Assembly: GCA_013824615.1 (NCBI GenBank)
Contig: PNOC01000011.1
Span: 1-64,000, forward strand
Length of the DNA: 64,000 nt
Direction: 5' to 3'
DNA from: Thermodesulfovibrio sp.
GTDB taxonomy: Bacteria; Nitrospirota; Thermodesulfovibrionia; Thermodesulfovibrionales; UBA6898
Under the pieces are notes generated by a model. It was not told the origin of the DNA and did no database searches. It worked only from the letters and a program-made list of their open reading frames with translations. The translations under genes and the position numbers were made by a program. Below, one piece after another: positions 1 to 10,600 of this stretch; position 1 is the stretch's first letter, and every line of letters starts with the position of its first letter.

Positions 1-644
1 GGTATGCTCCGGCCTTTTTTCTTCATCCAGTCCTTGACAATGCGGACGTCATCAGCAGTTCGCACAAAGGATATCGCAATATAGTCCACCTTCATCTGCA
101 GGCCCAATTCAAGGTCTTTCCGGTCTTTTTCGGTGAAGGCCTTCTGGGAGATCTTCATGCCGGGAAGGTTCACGCCTTTTTTGTCCCTGATGATGCCGCC
201 CTCAATCACCCTGGTGATCAATGCCTCCTGCGTCTTTCCCGTAACCTTCAGGTAGATGAGGCCGTCGTCAAGCAGGATCTTGTCCCCCTTGACCGCGTCT
301 CTCAACAGCAGGGGATATGAGACAAAGAGGTTGGCTGAGTCCCCGAGGCCGTGCCCCGGATAAATGAGGACCTCGCTGCCCTTCCTGAGTTCCGCAGCGC
401 CGTCTTTAATAAGTCCGACCCGTATCTTAATCCCCTGCAGGTCCTGGACTATGGTCACCGGCCGGCCATATTTTTTTATTCCCTCGCGGAGAGTCCTGAC
501 AAGTCCCCGGTGAAAGGCATGACTGCCATGAGAGAAGTTCAGGCGTGCGATGTCCATCCCCTCGTTGATCAGACTGAACAGGACCTTCTTGTCGGACGAT
601 GCCGGCCCTATGGTGCAGATAATCTTTGCCCTGCGGGTGTTCAT
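1..644 (-). CDS. pyk: Pyruvate kinase (3' part lies outside the window)
   Basis: The last step of glycolysis: phosphoenolpyruvate plus ADP gives pyruvate plus ATP in the cytosol. The first 214 codons are present and the frame stays open to the window edge, so the C-terminal regulatory domain is not visible. The N-terminus carries family landmarks: CTIGPASSD near residue 10, ARLNFSHG near residue 33 (substrate/K+ site region), QDLQGIKIRVG near residue 68, LLDDGLIYL and GVNLPG flanking the B domain, and DYIAISFVR at the return to the barrel. The ATG at 644 follows the nadB stop codon without a gap (TAAATG) and has an AGGAGG ribosome site upstream, so it is probably co-transcribed and coupled with nadB. 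Confidence 0.95.
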   Translation of the reverse strand, partial: MNTRRAKIICTIGPASSDKKVLFSLINEGMDIARLNFSHGSHAFHRGLVRTLREGIKKYGRPVTIVQDLQGIKIRVGLIKDGAAELRKGSEVLIYPGHGLGDSANLFVSYPLLLRDAVKGDKILLDDGLIYLKVTGKTQEALITRVIEGGIIRDKKGVNLPGMKISQKAFTEKDRKDLELGLQMKVDYIAISFVRTADDVRIVKDWMKKKGRSI

Positions 645-2201
645 TTATATAGCCTCCTGTGAACTCAAAAAAAAGTTTTCCCTGTCGAGCATGATATGCT
701 CCTGCCACCGGTCTCCCCGATCCTTGAAGTCTGACCGGTAATGGGCTCCGACACTCCCCTGGCGTCTTAATGAGGCTTCAATAATCAGCCGTGCCACGGT
801 GAGCATGTTCTTCAGCTCCAGTTCATGTCGCTTAAGATATGTCCTGTTCATTATTTCGTTATATGTTTTCAGCACCTGTGTGGCCTCATCAAGTGACCGG
901 GCGCAGCGTATTATCCCGACTTTTTCCCACATGGTCTTGCGTAGAATCCTCTTGATTTCATCCCCGTCAGGGATTGCATAAACCAGAGTCTCAAGTTCAG
1001 TGCCGCCCACAGGAATAACCGTCGTCCTGCTGGCGGCAATGCCGGCCCGCGCGCCGTATACAAGTCCTTCGAGAAGGCTGTTTGAGGCGAGTCGGTTTGC
1101 GCCGTGGACCCCGGTGCAGGCCACCTCGCCGGCTGCATAAAGGCCGCGCAGGTTTGTTTCTCCGTCAAGGTTGGTCTTGACCCCTCCCATGATATAGTGT
1201 GCAGCGGGAGAGACAGGGATGAGGTCTTCAGTAATATCCACATCATATCTGAGACAGGTCGCGAATATCCCGGGGAATCTTTTTTTAATAAAATCTTTGC
1301 CGAGGTGCCTGAGATCAAGATAGACATGCCTGCTGTTTGTCTTCACCATCTCTGAGATGATCGCTCTGGATACGACGTCGCGCGGCGCCAGTTCCTCCAT
1401 CGCATGGTATGCCGACATGAAACGTTCTCTGTGGATGTTGAGGAGCACGGCGCCTTCGCCGCGCATCGACTCGCTCAGCAGAAACTGTGGCGCTGTCGGA
1501 GAGTAGAGGCTCGTGGGATGAAACTGGACAAACTCCATGTCCTCAAGGCAGGCTCCGGCCCTGAAGGCTATTGCCATGCCGTCTCCGGTTGCCACGAGCG
1601 GATTGGTCGTTCGGGAAAAAATCTGTCCTGCCCCTCCGGTAGCAAGCAGTGTGGACTTTGCCAGGAGTGCAATGATCTCGCCGTTCCTCAGCACATAGGC
1701 GCCGTGGCATTCATTTCCCCTGATGATAAGGTCTGTCGTAATTGCATAGGGATACTTTGTGACCGACGGCAGAGACCGCACTTTATTCAGCAGCACACGC
1801 TCGAGTTCCCTGCCGGTTGAGTCCCCCTGGGCATGCAGTATCCTGCGCCGCGAATGGGCCGCTTCAAGGGTCAGAGAGAGCTTCATCCCCTCGCGATCGA
1901 ATTCAGCACCCCAGTCGATCAGCTCCATGATCCTGTCGGTTCCTTCTTCAACAAGCGTTCTGACAGCGTCTTCACGGCAGAGTCCATCGCCGGCCTTCAG
2001 GGTGTCTTCAAGATGGATGCCGACCGTGTCTTCGTCGCTGATGACTGCTGCGATCCCCCCCTGGGCATATTCGGTGCTGCTTTCCGAAGGCCTGTCCTTG
2101 GTGACGACCACCACGCTGCCGAACGGCGCCAGTTCAATCGCTGCTCTCAACCCGGCCACCCCGCTGCCGATAATCAGAAAATCCACTGACTCAGTCTTCA
2201 T
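645..2201 (-). CDS. nadB: L-aspartate oxidase, first step of NAD biosynthesis
   Basis: FAD enzyme oxidising L-aspartate to iminoaspartate, which quinolinate synthase (NadA, not in this window) condenses with dihydroxyacetone phosphate. At 518 residues it has the usual length. The N-terminal dinucleotide motif GSGVAGLRAA is at residues 12-21, followed by the flavin-contact stretch EYAQGGIAAV, AHSRRRILHAQGD, ATGGAGQIF, EFVQFHPTSLY and the C-terminal FAD motif GANRLASNSLLEGLVYG, with HGANR typical of the fumarate reductase/NadB superfamily. The frame ends directly against the pyk start. It is divergent from panC with about 80 bases between the starts. Succinate dehydrogenase or fumarate reductase subunits are the main alternative, but the length and the ARLIIEASLRR-type C-terminal region fit NadB. 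Confidence 0.93.
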   Translation of the reverse strand: MKTESVDFLIIGSGVAGLRAAIELAPFGSVVVVTKDRPSESSTEYAQGGIAAVISDEDTVGIHLEDTLKAGDGLCREDAVRTLVEEGTDRIMELIDWGAEFDREGMKLSLTLEAAHSRRRILHAQGDSTGRELERVLLNKVRSLPSVTKYPYAITTDLIIRGNECHGAYVLRNGEIIALLAKSTLLATGGAGQIFSRTTNPLVATGDGMAIAFRAGACLEDMEFVQFHPTSLYSPTAPQFLLSESMRGEGAVLLNIHRERFMSAYHAMEELAPRDVVSRAIISEMVKTNSRHVYLDLRHLGKDFIKKRFPGIFATCLRYDVDITEDLIPVSPAAHYIMGGVKTNLDGETNLRGLYAAGEVACTGVHGANRLASNSLLEGLVYGARAGIAASRTTVIPVGGTELETLVYAIPDGDEIKRILRKTMWEKVGIIRCARSLDEATQVLKTYNEIMNRTYLKRHELELKNMLTVARLIIEASLRRQGSVGAHYRSDFKDRGDRWQEHIMLDRENFFLSSQEAI

Positions 2202-2281
2202 ACAGCAAGGATACAGGACACGTCAGCGGAAATCAAGCAGGAGGACCTGTGATACAATAAGTGAGCAAAGGAGAGTTCTTT

Positions 2282-3139
2282 ATGGAGATAATCAGAATTC
2301 CGGGAGTAATGCAGGACACCTGCAGAAAACAGCTTCAGAAGGGGCGGTCGCTCGGTTTTGTGCCGACGATGGGTGCGCTGCACGCAGGCCACCTCAGTCT
2401 TATAAAAAGGGCACAGCGGGAGAACGACATTGCTGTCGTCAGCGTTTTTATCAATCCCATACAGTTCGGTCCTTCAGAGGACCTTGCTGCCTATCCGCGC
2501 GATGTTGACAGTGACGTTGCAAAACTCCGGGAACTCGGCATCGACACCCTGTTTATGCCTGACAACAATCTCATGTATCCTGGCGGGTTTGCAACCTATA
2601 TACAGGTGGACGGGCTTTCTGGCAAGCTCTGCGGCATGACCCGTCCGGGACATTTCAGGGGAGTAGCTACAGTTGTAGCCAAACTTCTCAACCTGACGAG
2701 TCCCACGCGCGCCTATTTTGGACAGAAGGATTTCCAGCAGACCGTTGTAATAAGGAGGATGGTGAGGGACCTTAATCTGAACGTAGAGGTTGTGGTCTGC
2801 CCGACGCTGCGTGAGGAAGACGGGCTTGCCATGAGTTCCCGTAATCAGTATCTCAATCCAGAGGAACGCGCAGCCGCCACCGTGCTGCATCGCGCCCTGA
2901 CGCTGACAGCTGAAAGGCTTCTTGCAGGGGGACTGTCACCTGCCGGCCTGAAAGAGCTTCTGACCGCCGAACTGAAAAAGGAGACACTGGTAACCGCAAT
3001 AGATTATGCCGCACTTTGCCACGCAGAAACACTTGAGGAGCTTCAGGATATCGGCCAGGCAAAAGAGGTTCTGATTGCGGTGGCCCTAAAAATAGGCAGG
3101 ACGCGTCTGATCGATAACCTGATGGTTAATATTGACTGA
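2282..3139 (+). CDS. panC: Pantoate--beta-alanine ligase (pantothenate synthetase)
   Basis: ATP-dependent condensation of pantoate and beta-alanine to pantothenate, the coenzyme A precursor. The 285-residue protein has the nucleotidyltransferase HIGH-type motif in PTMGALHAGHLSLIKRA, then SVFINPIQFGPSEDL, GQKDFQQ and a KMSKS-like loop in LAMSSRNQYL. I take the ATG at 2282 as start because AAAGGAG lies 6-8 bases upstream and PanC proteins begin with a short strand like MEIIRIPG. An in-frame GTG at 2261 would add seven residues and place the ribosome site inside the gene. Transcription is divergent from nadB. Confidence 0.96.
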   Translation: MEIIRIPGVMQDTCRKQLQKGRSLGFVPTMGALHAGHLSLIKRAQRENDIAVVSVFINPIQFGPSEDLAAYPRDVDSDVAKLRELGIDTLFMPDNNLMYPGGFATYIQVDGLSGKLCGMTRPGHFRGVATVVAKLLNLTSPTRAYFGQKDFQQTVVIRRMVRDLNLNVEVVVCPTLREEDGLAMSSRNQYLNPEERAAATVLHRALTLTAERLLAGGLSPAGLKELLTAELKKETLVTAIDYAALCHAETLEELQDIGQAKEVLIAVALKIGRTRLIDNLMVNID

Positions 3140-3185
3140 GTGCGGTTTCATGGGAGCGGGCTGATGAGAGAGGATAGATCCGATA

Positions 3186-4205
3186 GTGAACCGACGTGAG
3201 CTGATCAGAGGGGTATTGCGCGGGGAGCGCAGCGAACGCATTCCCCGGGCCCTGTTCGGAGCCGGACGCTGGGCCTATCAGCAGGCCGGGCTTAGGCTTG
3301 AGGATATTGTCGCATCGCCCCGTCATTTTGCGGAAAGCCTTGCCGGGATTTTCAATAACCTGGACAGTGATATAGTCTTCCCTGGTTCAGGGCTGAACAC
3401 CTTTCCTGCTGAGGCGGTCGGGGGCAGCCTCGCCTTCCGGGGAGGACAGGCCCCGCTTCTTTCCTTTCCCCTCATCCAGCAAACCGAAGACTCGCGCTAT
3501 CTCACCCGTATTGATATTGCCGGTTCACCGCATACGCGTGCACTTGTGGAAATGATCAGCTCCCTGAGGGAGCGCCTGCCGGACCGGTTTCTCTGCGCAA
3601 CCACCTGGGGGCCCTTCACCTGGGCAATGATCCTCTGCGACTGGAACCTACTGAAAGAAAAGGTTGCAACTGAGAGGACATTCATCCGGGAGGTCTGTGA
3701 ACTTGGGGTGCGGCTCTCTTGTGCCTTTATCGCACCGCTTGCAGCAGAGGGCGCCATCGACGGGATTGTCATCTCGGACGGATCGACCACGCTGATACCT
3801 CTTGAGCTTTATCAGGAGGAGGTGCTTCCTGCACAGCAGGGCCTCTTTGCCTGGGCCAAAGGACAGGGGCTCAGGTGTTTTCTTCACCAGTGCGGCAATA
3901 TACAGTCCCAGCTTGCCCTCTATCCAGAAACAGGCGCTGACTGCATATCGGTTGATGCCTGTGTGCCCATAGGCGAGGTATACGACCTCTATCGTGATCA
4001 TGTCGTAACCGCCGGGAATGTGGATGTGGTGAATACTGTCTATGGTGGGGGTCTTCCTGAGATTGTCGAAAAGGTATCAGACTGTCTTTCAGCGGTATCC
4101 GATCCTCACCAGGCCTATATCCTCATGCCCTCCTGCGACCTGCCGCCTGATACTTCCCTGCTCAATGTTCGTGAGTTCCTCTCCAGTGCCGACCGTCTGC
4201 GGTAG
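3186..4205 (+). CDS. URO-D superfamily protein, MtaA/CmuA-like methyltransferase type
   Basis: A 339-residue member of the uroporphyrinogen decarboxylase superfamily. The branch with an HxC zinc motif (MtaA/MtbA/CmuA-like) moves methyl groups between corrinoid proteins and thiols. HQCGN at about residue 238 supplies His-x-Cys, and a Cys near the C-terminus (PSCDLPPDT) could be the third zinc ligand. VTAGNVDVVN and GADCISVDA are typical superfamily strands. The arginines of true HemE are not evident, so heme synthesis is unlikely. The GTG start at 3186 has a GAGAGAGGA ribosome site; panC ends 46 bases upstream, so co-transcription is possible. It converges with a corrinoid-activator-type gene, which supports a corrinoid role. 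The substrate cannot be read from the sequence. Confidence 0.75.
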   Translation: MNRRELIRGVLRGERSERIPRALFGAGRWAYQQAGLRLEDIVASPRHFAESLAGIFNNLDSDIVFPGSGLNTFPAEAVGGSLAFRGGQAPLLSFPLIQQTEDSRYLTRIDIAGSPHTRALVEMISSLRERLPDRFLCATTWGPFTWAMILCDWNLLKEKVATERTFIREVCELGVRLSCAFIAPLAAEGAIDGIVISDGSTTLIPLELYQEEVLPAQQGLFAWAKGQGLRCFLHQCGNIQSQLALYPETGADCISVDACVPIGEVYDLYRDHVVTAGNVDVVNTVYGGGLPEIVEKVSDCLSAVSDPHQAYILMPSCDLPPDTSLLNVREFLSSADRLR

Positions 4206-4291
4206 CAAGTTTTGCTGAAGTGCGCGGGAATAGCCTGTCCCTGCCTGGCACAAACAATTCTGAGTGGAAAATTATTGGTAGTGGAGTCGGA

Positions 4292-6160
4292 TCAGGACTT
4301 CTTGTACAGGTCGCGGACCGTGGGGAAGAGTTCCATATTGGTATGCGGCAGGAAGAGGGCTGACATATATTCGTCCATGAAGCCGCGCGATACGGAGAGT
4401 TCTATGTAGGTCATCTTGCTGGCGATATCCTCTGCCTCGGCACGCATCTTGTCTGACAGCAGGCAGAGGTAGGCGCCTGCTATGGAGGTATTGCCGATGA
4501 AGGAGAACTTGTCCTTCGGCAGGTCCGGCAGCATGCCGATCATGATTGCCTTGTCGATGTCGAGATAGTTGCCGAAGCCGCCGGCTATGTATATGCGTTC
4601 TACAACGTCGAGAGAAAGCCCAACCTCCTTCAGCATGATCGATATGCCGGCATAGATTGCGGCCTTGGCGCGCATCACGTTTTCGATATCCACCTCGGTC
4701 AGGACAATCTCCTTCAGTTCTCCGCGATGGAGGATATACTCGGGGCCTTCGTCCCCTATCACAATTCTGTCGGTCTGGAGATCCCGCATGAACTTCCCCC
4801 GCTGGTCGATGATGCCCGAGAAGAAAAGCTCCGAGATGGCATCGATCATACCCGAGCCGCAGATGCCGGCAGGGGCTGCATTGCCGATCACCTCGAGCGT
4901 GGGTTCAAAGGTTTTCGGGTCTATCTTTACGGATTCGATTGCGCCTTCGGTTGCCCGCATGCCGTGCCTGATGCCGCTGCCCTCAAAACACGGCCCTGCA
5001 GAGCAGGCCGCGGTCATGAGCCACTCGTTGTTGCCGACCGCTATCTCACCATTCGTGCCGATATCCATAAAGAGTGCGATCTCGGGTTTGAGATACATCC
5101 TCGAAGCCAGGACTCCGGCAACGATATCGCCGCCCACGTAGCTGCCGACACAGGGCACGGTATACACAGGCGCCTGTGGGAGGATATTCAGGCCTGCAGT
5201 TGCGGCCTGCCATTGAGGGAAGGCGTTCAGCGTTGGTATGTAAGGCTCTTCCCGGATGGAGGTCGGGTCAAAGCCCCAGAAAAGATGTGCCATTGTCGTA
5301 TTGCCGGATATTACGACAGAATCGACGTCATCGCGGCTGATGCTGTTTTTTTCGAGCATAGGGGCCAGGATATCATTGATATCATTAACGACTGCGGTGC
5401 GCAGTTCCTCGAGCCCGCCGCCTTCAGTTGCATAGACGATCCGGGTAATTACGTCATCGCCGTGACGCATCTGGGAGTTATAGGTCATGCCGAGGTCGAC
5501 GATACTGCCGTCAGAGTAATTGACGAGATAGACAACGACGGTGGTGGTTCCGATATCGACTGCAATACCGTAACGGTCGACCTGCTCCGGTGAAGAGATT
5601 GCCACAGCATAAAGGTCTTCAGTGTAATCAAGGTTGAATCTCCAGTTCAGTTCGCGCACCGACCGGGCAAGCCGCGTCATAAAATCGTGCGAAAAGCGCA
5701 TGGCGTCAAGCCCCTTTTCAGAGAGCCCGACTTTGATCCGATCCAGATCGCTCCTCGGGTCATCCAGCGACGGCGGGGTCAGCTCAAGATAGACCCTCCT
5801 GATCGCAGGCTGCAGTCCTGCGTCGACTGAGTGCAGGAACTCACGGAGGTCTTTGGATTTTGCTATCGCTATCTTGTCGCCGATGACAAGCTTTGACCCT
5901 TCGGGGATCTCTATCAGAATATCGTTTTCCGGAAAGGTGGTGCAGGCAAGCGTTATATGTTCATCAACCTCTGCTTTCATGAGCTTGCCGGTTGATTCGA
6001 CCCTGACCGGGCCTTCGAGAACCTTCACTCTGCATTTCCCGCAGACCCCTTTGCCGCCGCACGAGGCAACAAGGTATATGCCGTTGCTCTTCAGGGCCTG
6101 ATAGATATTCTGTCCGGGCTCAGCCTGGATGACCTTGCCGCTTGAGATCTTTATCTGCAT
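4292..6160 (-). CDS. 2Fe-2S ferredoxin-ASKHA protein, reductive activator of corrinoid enzymes (RACo-like, DUF4445)
   Basis: Proteins of this architecture use ATP to reduce inactive Co(II) corrinoid cofactors back to Co(I). The 622 residues start with a plant-type ferredoxin domain (Cys34, Cys40, Cys43 and a fourth Cys in LACTTF near residue 73), then a linker, then an acetate/sugar kinase-Hsc70-like ATPase. The ATPase has VDIGTTTVVVYLV, GNTTMAHLF, MDIGTNGEIAVG, GICGSGMID and IYIAGGFGNYLDI motifs. All cluster cysteines appear intact. It is the third gene of a same-strand series smc-glcD-like-this gene, separated from the flavoprotein by 94 bases, and converges on the MtaA-like gene. The partner corrinoid protein is not in the window. 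Confidence 0.85.
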   Translation of the reverse strand: MQIKISSGKVIQAEPGQNIYQALKSNGIYLVASCGGKGVCGKCRVKVLEGPVRVESTGKLMKAEVDEHITLACTTFPENDILIEIPEGSKLVIGDKIAIAKSKDLREFLHSVDAGLQPAIRRVYLELTPPSLDDPRSDLDRIKVGLSEKGLDAMRFSHDFMTRLARSVRELNWRFNLDYTEDLYAVAISSPEQVDRYGIAVDIGTTTVVVYLVNYSDGSIVDLGMTYNSQMRHGDDVITRIVYATEGGGLEELRTAVVNDINDILAPMLEKNSISRDDVDSVVISGNTTMAHLFWGFDPTSIREEPYIPTLNAFPQWQAATAGLNILPQAPVYTVPCVGSYVGGDIVAGVLASRMYLKPEIALFMDIGTNGEIAVGNNEWLMTAACSAGPCFEGSGIRHGMRATEGAIESVKIDPKTFEPTLEVIGNAAPAGICGSGMIDAISELFFSGIIDQRGKFMRDLQTDRIVIGDEGPEYILHRGELKEIVLTEVDIENVMRAKAAIYAGISIMLKEVGLSLDVVERIYIAGGFGNYLDIDKAIMIGMLPDLPKDKFSFIGNTSIAGAYLCLLSDKMRAEAEDIASKMTYIELSVSRGFMDEYMSALFLPHTNMELFPTVRDLYKKS

Positions 6161-6254
6161 AACTTTAATTTTATTGTTTGTCAGAGCACAAAATCAAGAA
6201 AGAACCGGGAGCGCAATTCAAAAGGATCAGACGGGACGCGGGGGGAATTAATCT

Positions 6255-7634
6255 TTACGGAAAGATCTTTCCCGGGTTCAGGATATTCAGGGGGTCAAAG
6301 GCCTGCTTGATCCGCTTCATCAGCTCAAGCTCGGCAGGCTTTATCTCCATCCCGATATAATCCATCTTGGTAAGGCCGACGCCGTGTTCTCCTGAGATGG
6401 TGCCGCCCAGATCGAGCGTGGCCCTGAAAACCTCTTTGACCAGAAGCAGTGCTTTTTCATATTCAGGTTTGTTGCTTTTGTCGACCATGATATTGACATG
6501 GATATTTCCGTCACCCGCGTGGCCGAAGTTGATTATCCTGATACCGCTTTCCGTTGAAAGCGCCTTCAGTTTTTTCAGCATCTGGGGTATCTTTGTGCGC
6601 GGCACGACAATGTCCTCGTTAATCTTGGTCGGCATGATATGGTAAAGGGCAGGAGAGAGTGCCCGCCTCGACTCCCAGATCTTCTCCTGTGCAGCTTCAT
6701 CTTCAGCCATGATGATCTCGCCGCCCTGCTGTGAACAAAGGTAGGATATTTTTTCAGCATCTTTCTTTATGACCACAGGGTCTCCGTCCAGTTCTATGAG
6801 AAGCAGGGCCCCTACATCCACCGGCAGGCCGACCGGTTTATAGTTTTCCACAGCCCGGATTGCCTCGCTGTCCATGAACTCAAGTGTCCGGGGAATAATG
6901 CCGCTGGTCATAATTGCAGAGACTGCGTTTCCGGACTGTTCAAGGTCTTTAAAGAGTACCAGCAGGGTGATGACGTCCTCGGGCACCGGAAGCACCTTGA
7001 GGCGGATCTTTGTCACGACAGCGAGTGTCCCTTCAGAGCCGACAAGGAGTCTTGTCAGATCATACCCGACGACGCCTTTGGATGTTCTGACGCCGGTATG
7101 GATGACGCTGCCGTCAGGCAGCACCGCCTCCAGTCCCATGACATAATCCCGCGTTACCCCATACTTCAGCGCCCGCGGGCCGCCGGCATTCTCGGCAACA
7201 TTGCCGCCGAGCGTGCAGATGTTCATGCTGGCAGGGTCTGGCGGATAAAAAAGATTGAAGCGGCTGAGTTCCCGCTGCAAAACCCCGTTGATAACTCCGG
7301 GTTCTACTAATACCTGCATATTTTCCCGGTCAATCTCGAGGATGCGGTTCATTTTTTCGAAGCTCATCACCAGTGCATTTTTATGCGGACCGGTGCCGGA
7401 TCTGCTTCCAGGGACTGTTCCTCCGGTCATGCCGGTGCCGGCGCCGCGCGGTATCAGCGGGATGCGGTTCGAACGGGCGTAGTTGACAATCTCGATTATG
7501 TCCTGCAGGTCCTCCGGCCATACCACGGCAGAGGCTGACCCCTCAAGGCCGGAGGCGTCAAAGCCATAGCAGACAAGGTCCTCGGGAGAGGTTGATATTT
7601 TGCCGTGGAGGTGTTTTGCCAGATCGTGTTTCAT
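6255..7634 (-). CDS. FAD-linked oxidase, GlcD / D-lactate dehydrogenase type
   Basis: Flavin-dependent 2-hydroxyacid dehydrogenase of the GlcD/DLD family; glycolate or D-lactate are the usual substrates. The 459 residues contain the PCMH-type FAD-binding domain (IPRGAGTGMTGGTVPG, CTLGGNVAENAGGPRALKYG, LVGSEGTLAVVTKI). The C-terminal FAD-oxidase domain has the conserved metal/substrate motif NFGHAGDGNIHVNI and the SGEHGVGLTK loop near the end. It starts 25 bases after smc on the same strand and is probably read from the smc promoter. GlcE, GlcF or an Fe-S partner is absent here, so the electron acceptor is unknown. Confidence 0.88.
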   Translation of the reverse strand: MKHDLAKHLHGKISTSPEDLVCYGFDASGLEGSASAVVWPEDLQDIIEIVNYARSNRIPLIPRGAGTGMTGGTVPGSRSGTGPHKNALVMSFEKMNRILEIDRENMQVLVEPGVINGVLQRELSRFNLFYPPDPASMNICTLGGNVAENAGGPRALKYGVTRDYVMGLEAVLPDGSVIHTGVRTSKGVVGYDLTRLLVGSEGTLAVVTKIRLKVLPVPEDVITLLVLFKDLEQSGNAVSAIMTSGIIPRTLEFMDSEAIRAVENYKPVGLPVDVGALLLIELDGDPVVIKKDAEKISYLCSQQGGEIIMAEDEAAQEKIWESRRALSPALYHIMPTKINEDIVVPRTKIPQMLKKLKALSTESGIRIINFGHAGDGNIHVNIMVDKSNKPEYEKALLLVKEVFRATLDLGGTISGEHGVGLTKMDYIGMEIKPAELELMKRIKQAFDPLNILNPGKIFP

Positions 7635-7659
7635 GGCGCCGGGAAAAAATTAATGGAGC

Positions 7660-10600
7660 TTATGCCGCAATCTCTTCAAGCTGCATAGAGATCACCTTTG
7701 AGACCCCGGCTTCCTGCATGGTGATGCCATAGAGGTGCTGTCCAACGCCCATGGTAGTCCGGTTATGTGTTACGACGATGAACTGCGTATGGTTCGAAAG
7801 TTCCTGAAGCATCCGGGAATACCGTTCGGTATTCGACTCGTCAAGCGGGGCGTCTGCCTCGTCGAGGATGCAGAGGGGGGTTGGCTTGATCAAAAAGCTC
7901 GCAAACGATATGGAGAGGGCTGTCAGCGCCTTTTCGCCGCCGGAGAGAAGATGGATGTTCTGGAGCTTCTTGCCCGGAGGCTGCGCCACAATATCAATGC
8001 CGGTTTCGAGGATATTACTCTCATCCGTCAGGACCAGTTCAGCCCTGCCGCCGCCAAAGAGCGTCACAAAAATCTCCCCGAACTTCGTATTCAGCGTCTC
8101 ATAAGCATCGCGAAGCTTCTTCCTTGTGGTGCTGTTGATCTTCGAGATCGCCTCTTCGAGTTCAGCGATGGATTTGTGGAGGTCCTCCTGCTGCCGGTTC
8201 ATGAACTCATACCGGGTGGTGAGTTCCTCATACTCTTCGAGCGTTCCGAGGTTTACCTGCCCCATCTCCTGGAGCTTGCTGCGCAGGTCGGCAAGCCGTT
8301 CCTGCTCCTCTGCCGAAACTTCCTCAACCGGCAGGTCTTCGATCTCAACTCCGAAGTTGTTCCTGACATTTATTCCGATATTTTCGAGACGCATCTTATG
8401 TTCGGCCCGCTGCACATCCAGTTCTGATATCCGGTGGACAATCGTGGAGAGCTCCTGCCGCAGAATCCTTAGTCCCTGATCGATCGTGAAGAGTTCTGCG
8501 TTTTCCTGGTCCATGGCCTCTTTCTTCTGCGAGATATCGAGACGGAAAACTTCAGCCTCTCCGACCATCTTTCTTAGCCGTGCATCGTGCTCCTGGATCT
8601 CTGCCTCCCTCTGGGTGATGCGCGCTTCAATGGTATTTTTTTCGGTCAGCAGTTCATTCCTTTTTTCCTGAAGGTCTACCAGTGTCTTTTGCGAGGTCTC
8701 AATCTCTTTTCGGACTGCCTCGAGCTTCTCACGATTGGACGCCGTAAGGAGCCTTAGTTCTGTCACCTCTGAGCGGTGGTCCTCAATCTCAGCCTTCCTG
8801 GCGGCGATCGCCTCCTGAATGCGGCTGGTGTCTTCCTCGATTTCTGCCTTCCGCGTCTCATCAGCGGCTATCTTCTGCTCTGTCCCCGCAATAACGTCAT
8901 TGAGAGCAGTTTTTTCCCTGCCGGCCTCTTCAATTTCGAGAGTGAGATACGAGAGCTTTCTGTTCGTCCGTTCCATTTCTTCTGTATAGTTGTCAATGGT
9001 CAGTTTCGAGAGCGAGATCTCTTTTTCGAGGTTATGGATTGCAAGCTCAACTTCCCTGACTGAGGCTTCCTTTTCTGCAATAGTAGCCTGGGCATTTAAA
9101 ATTTCATCATTCAGGGATGCAAGGGCTATTTTCCTGGTCTCCAGTGCCTCTTCCAGTTCCCTGATCTCGCGCTTCCTTCTGAAAATTCCCTTGCCTTCGC
9201 CAACAATAACCGCCCCGGTCGGCTCTATAACCTCTCCCTCAACGGTTACCAGGGTATAGGCTCCTTCGGATGCCTGCGCAATGGCAAGCGCCGCCTTGAG
9301 GTCTGTGACTATCAGTATGGTGCTGAGCAGGTTTCCGGCAACAGTGCCAAAGCCTTCTTTAATCTTTACCACATCGATGGCACGGGCGATGATCCCCTCA
9401 GGCACGGCAGGGGAAAAGGCAATCGGGTGCGGGGCCAGGGGCATGAAGGCGGTCCTTCCGGTCCCCGCTCCCTTGATCGAAAGCACGGCATTCTGGACAG
9501 ACTCTTCGTTTTCGAGGATCAGCATGTCCGCCTTTTCGTACAGGGCAGCCTCAACCGCCTTTTCATAGGCAGCCTCGACCTCAATAACATCAGATACCGA
9601 GGCCAGAAGTCTGACATCCGACCTTGCCGCGATAAGCTCGCGGGTAGGCTCGTCAAAAACAATCTCGCGAAGGGACTCAAGGCGGGACTGGTTCGAGGCG
9701 ATCTCTTCACGGACCTCTGCCAGTGATTTAAGGAACTCTTCCAGTCTGCTCCTGCAGACCGCGAGTTCCTCGGAAAAAATCCCCTTCTTCTCTCTCAAAA
9801 GAATGTTCTCGTTGTTGCTGCCGATAATGATCGCCTCGACGCTGCTGATAGAAGCCTCGACCCCGGCAAGTATCTTCCGGGCATCCTCGGACTCCTTCAG
9901 GGCATTTGTCTCACGGCGCTCGTGGTTTTCGTAGGCCGCGTGCTGGCGGCTCAGTTCATTGCGGAGTCTGCTGATCTCTTCTGAGACTTTGAAGATGCCC
10001 CGCCTCTTCTCCTCGATCTGTTCTTCCTGTTCAGCAAGAGCCTCTTCAATCGATCTGAAGGCGCTGGTTTTCTGGTGGAGCTGTTCAGCGTGGTTCTCCA
10101 TGTCGCTGGCAAGCTGCTGGCTGCTGATCTTCAGCTCTTCGGAACGCTGGCTGATCTCGACAGACCTTTTGTCGTTTTCTTCGACCTGGGTCAACAGGCG
10201 CGTCCGATAATCGCCGAGGTTGCTAATGTCATTCCGGCTGACGGCTATGGTCCGCTCTATTTCGGCAATTTCCCGCTCCATCTGCTGAAAGTCTTTCTGG
10301 ATAAGCTCCAGGGCCTTCTCGCGGTCAAGGAGGTCAATCCTCCGGGACTGGGTCCTGTTTTCGGTGCCGGTTATCTCTGCAGCCAGGACCGCCTCTTTTT
10401 CCTTCAGTCCTGCATATTCTTCACCGATGGTCTGATTGGCGTCTTTGATGTTCTGGTATTCGTTCCGCTCGATCTTGAGCTCGATCATATGCATCTCTGC
10501 AGAGAGCTTTTTGTAGCGTTCGGCCTTTTTAGCCAGCCGGTCGAGTATGTTGATCTGTTTCTTGACTTCCGTGACAATATCGTTAATCCGGACAAGGTTG

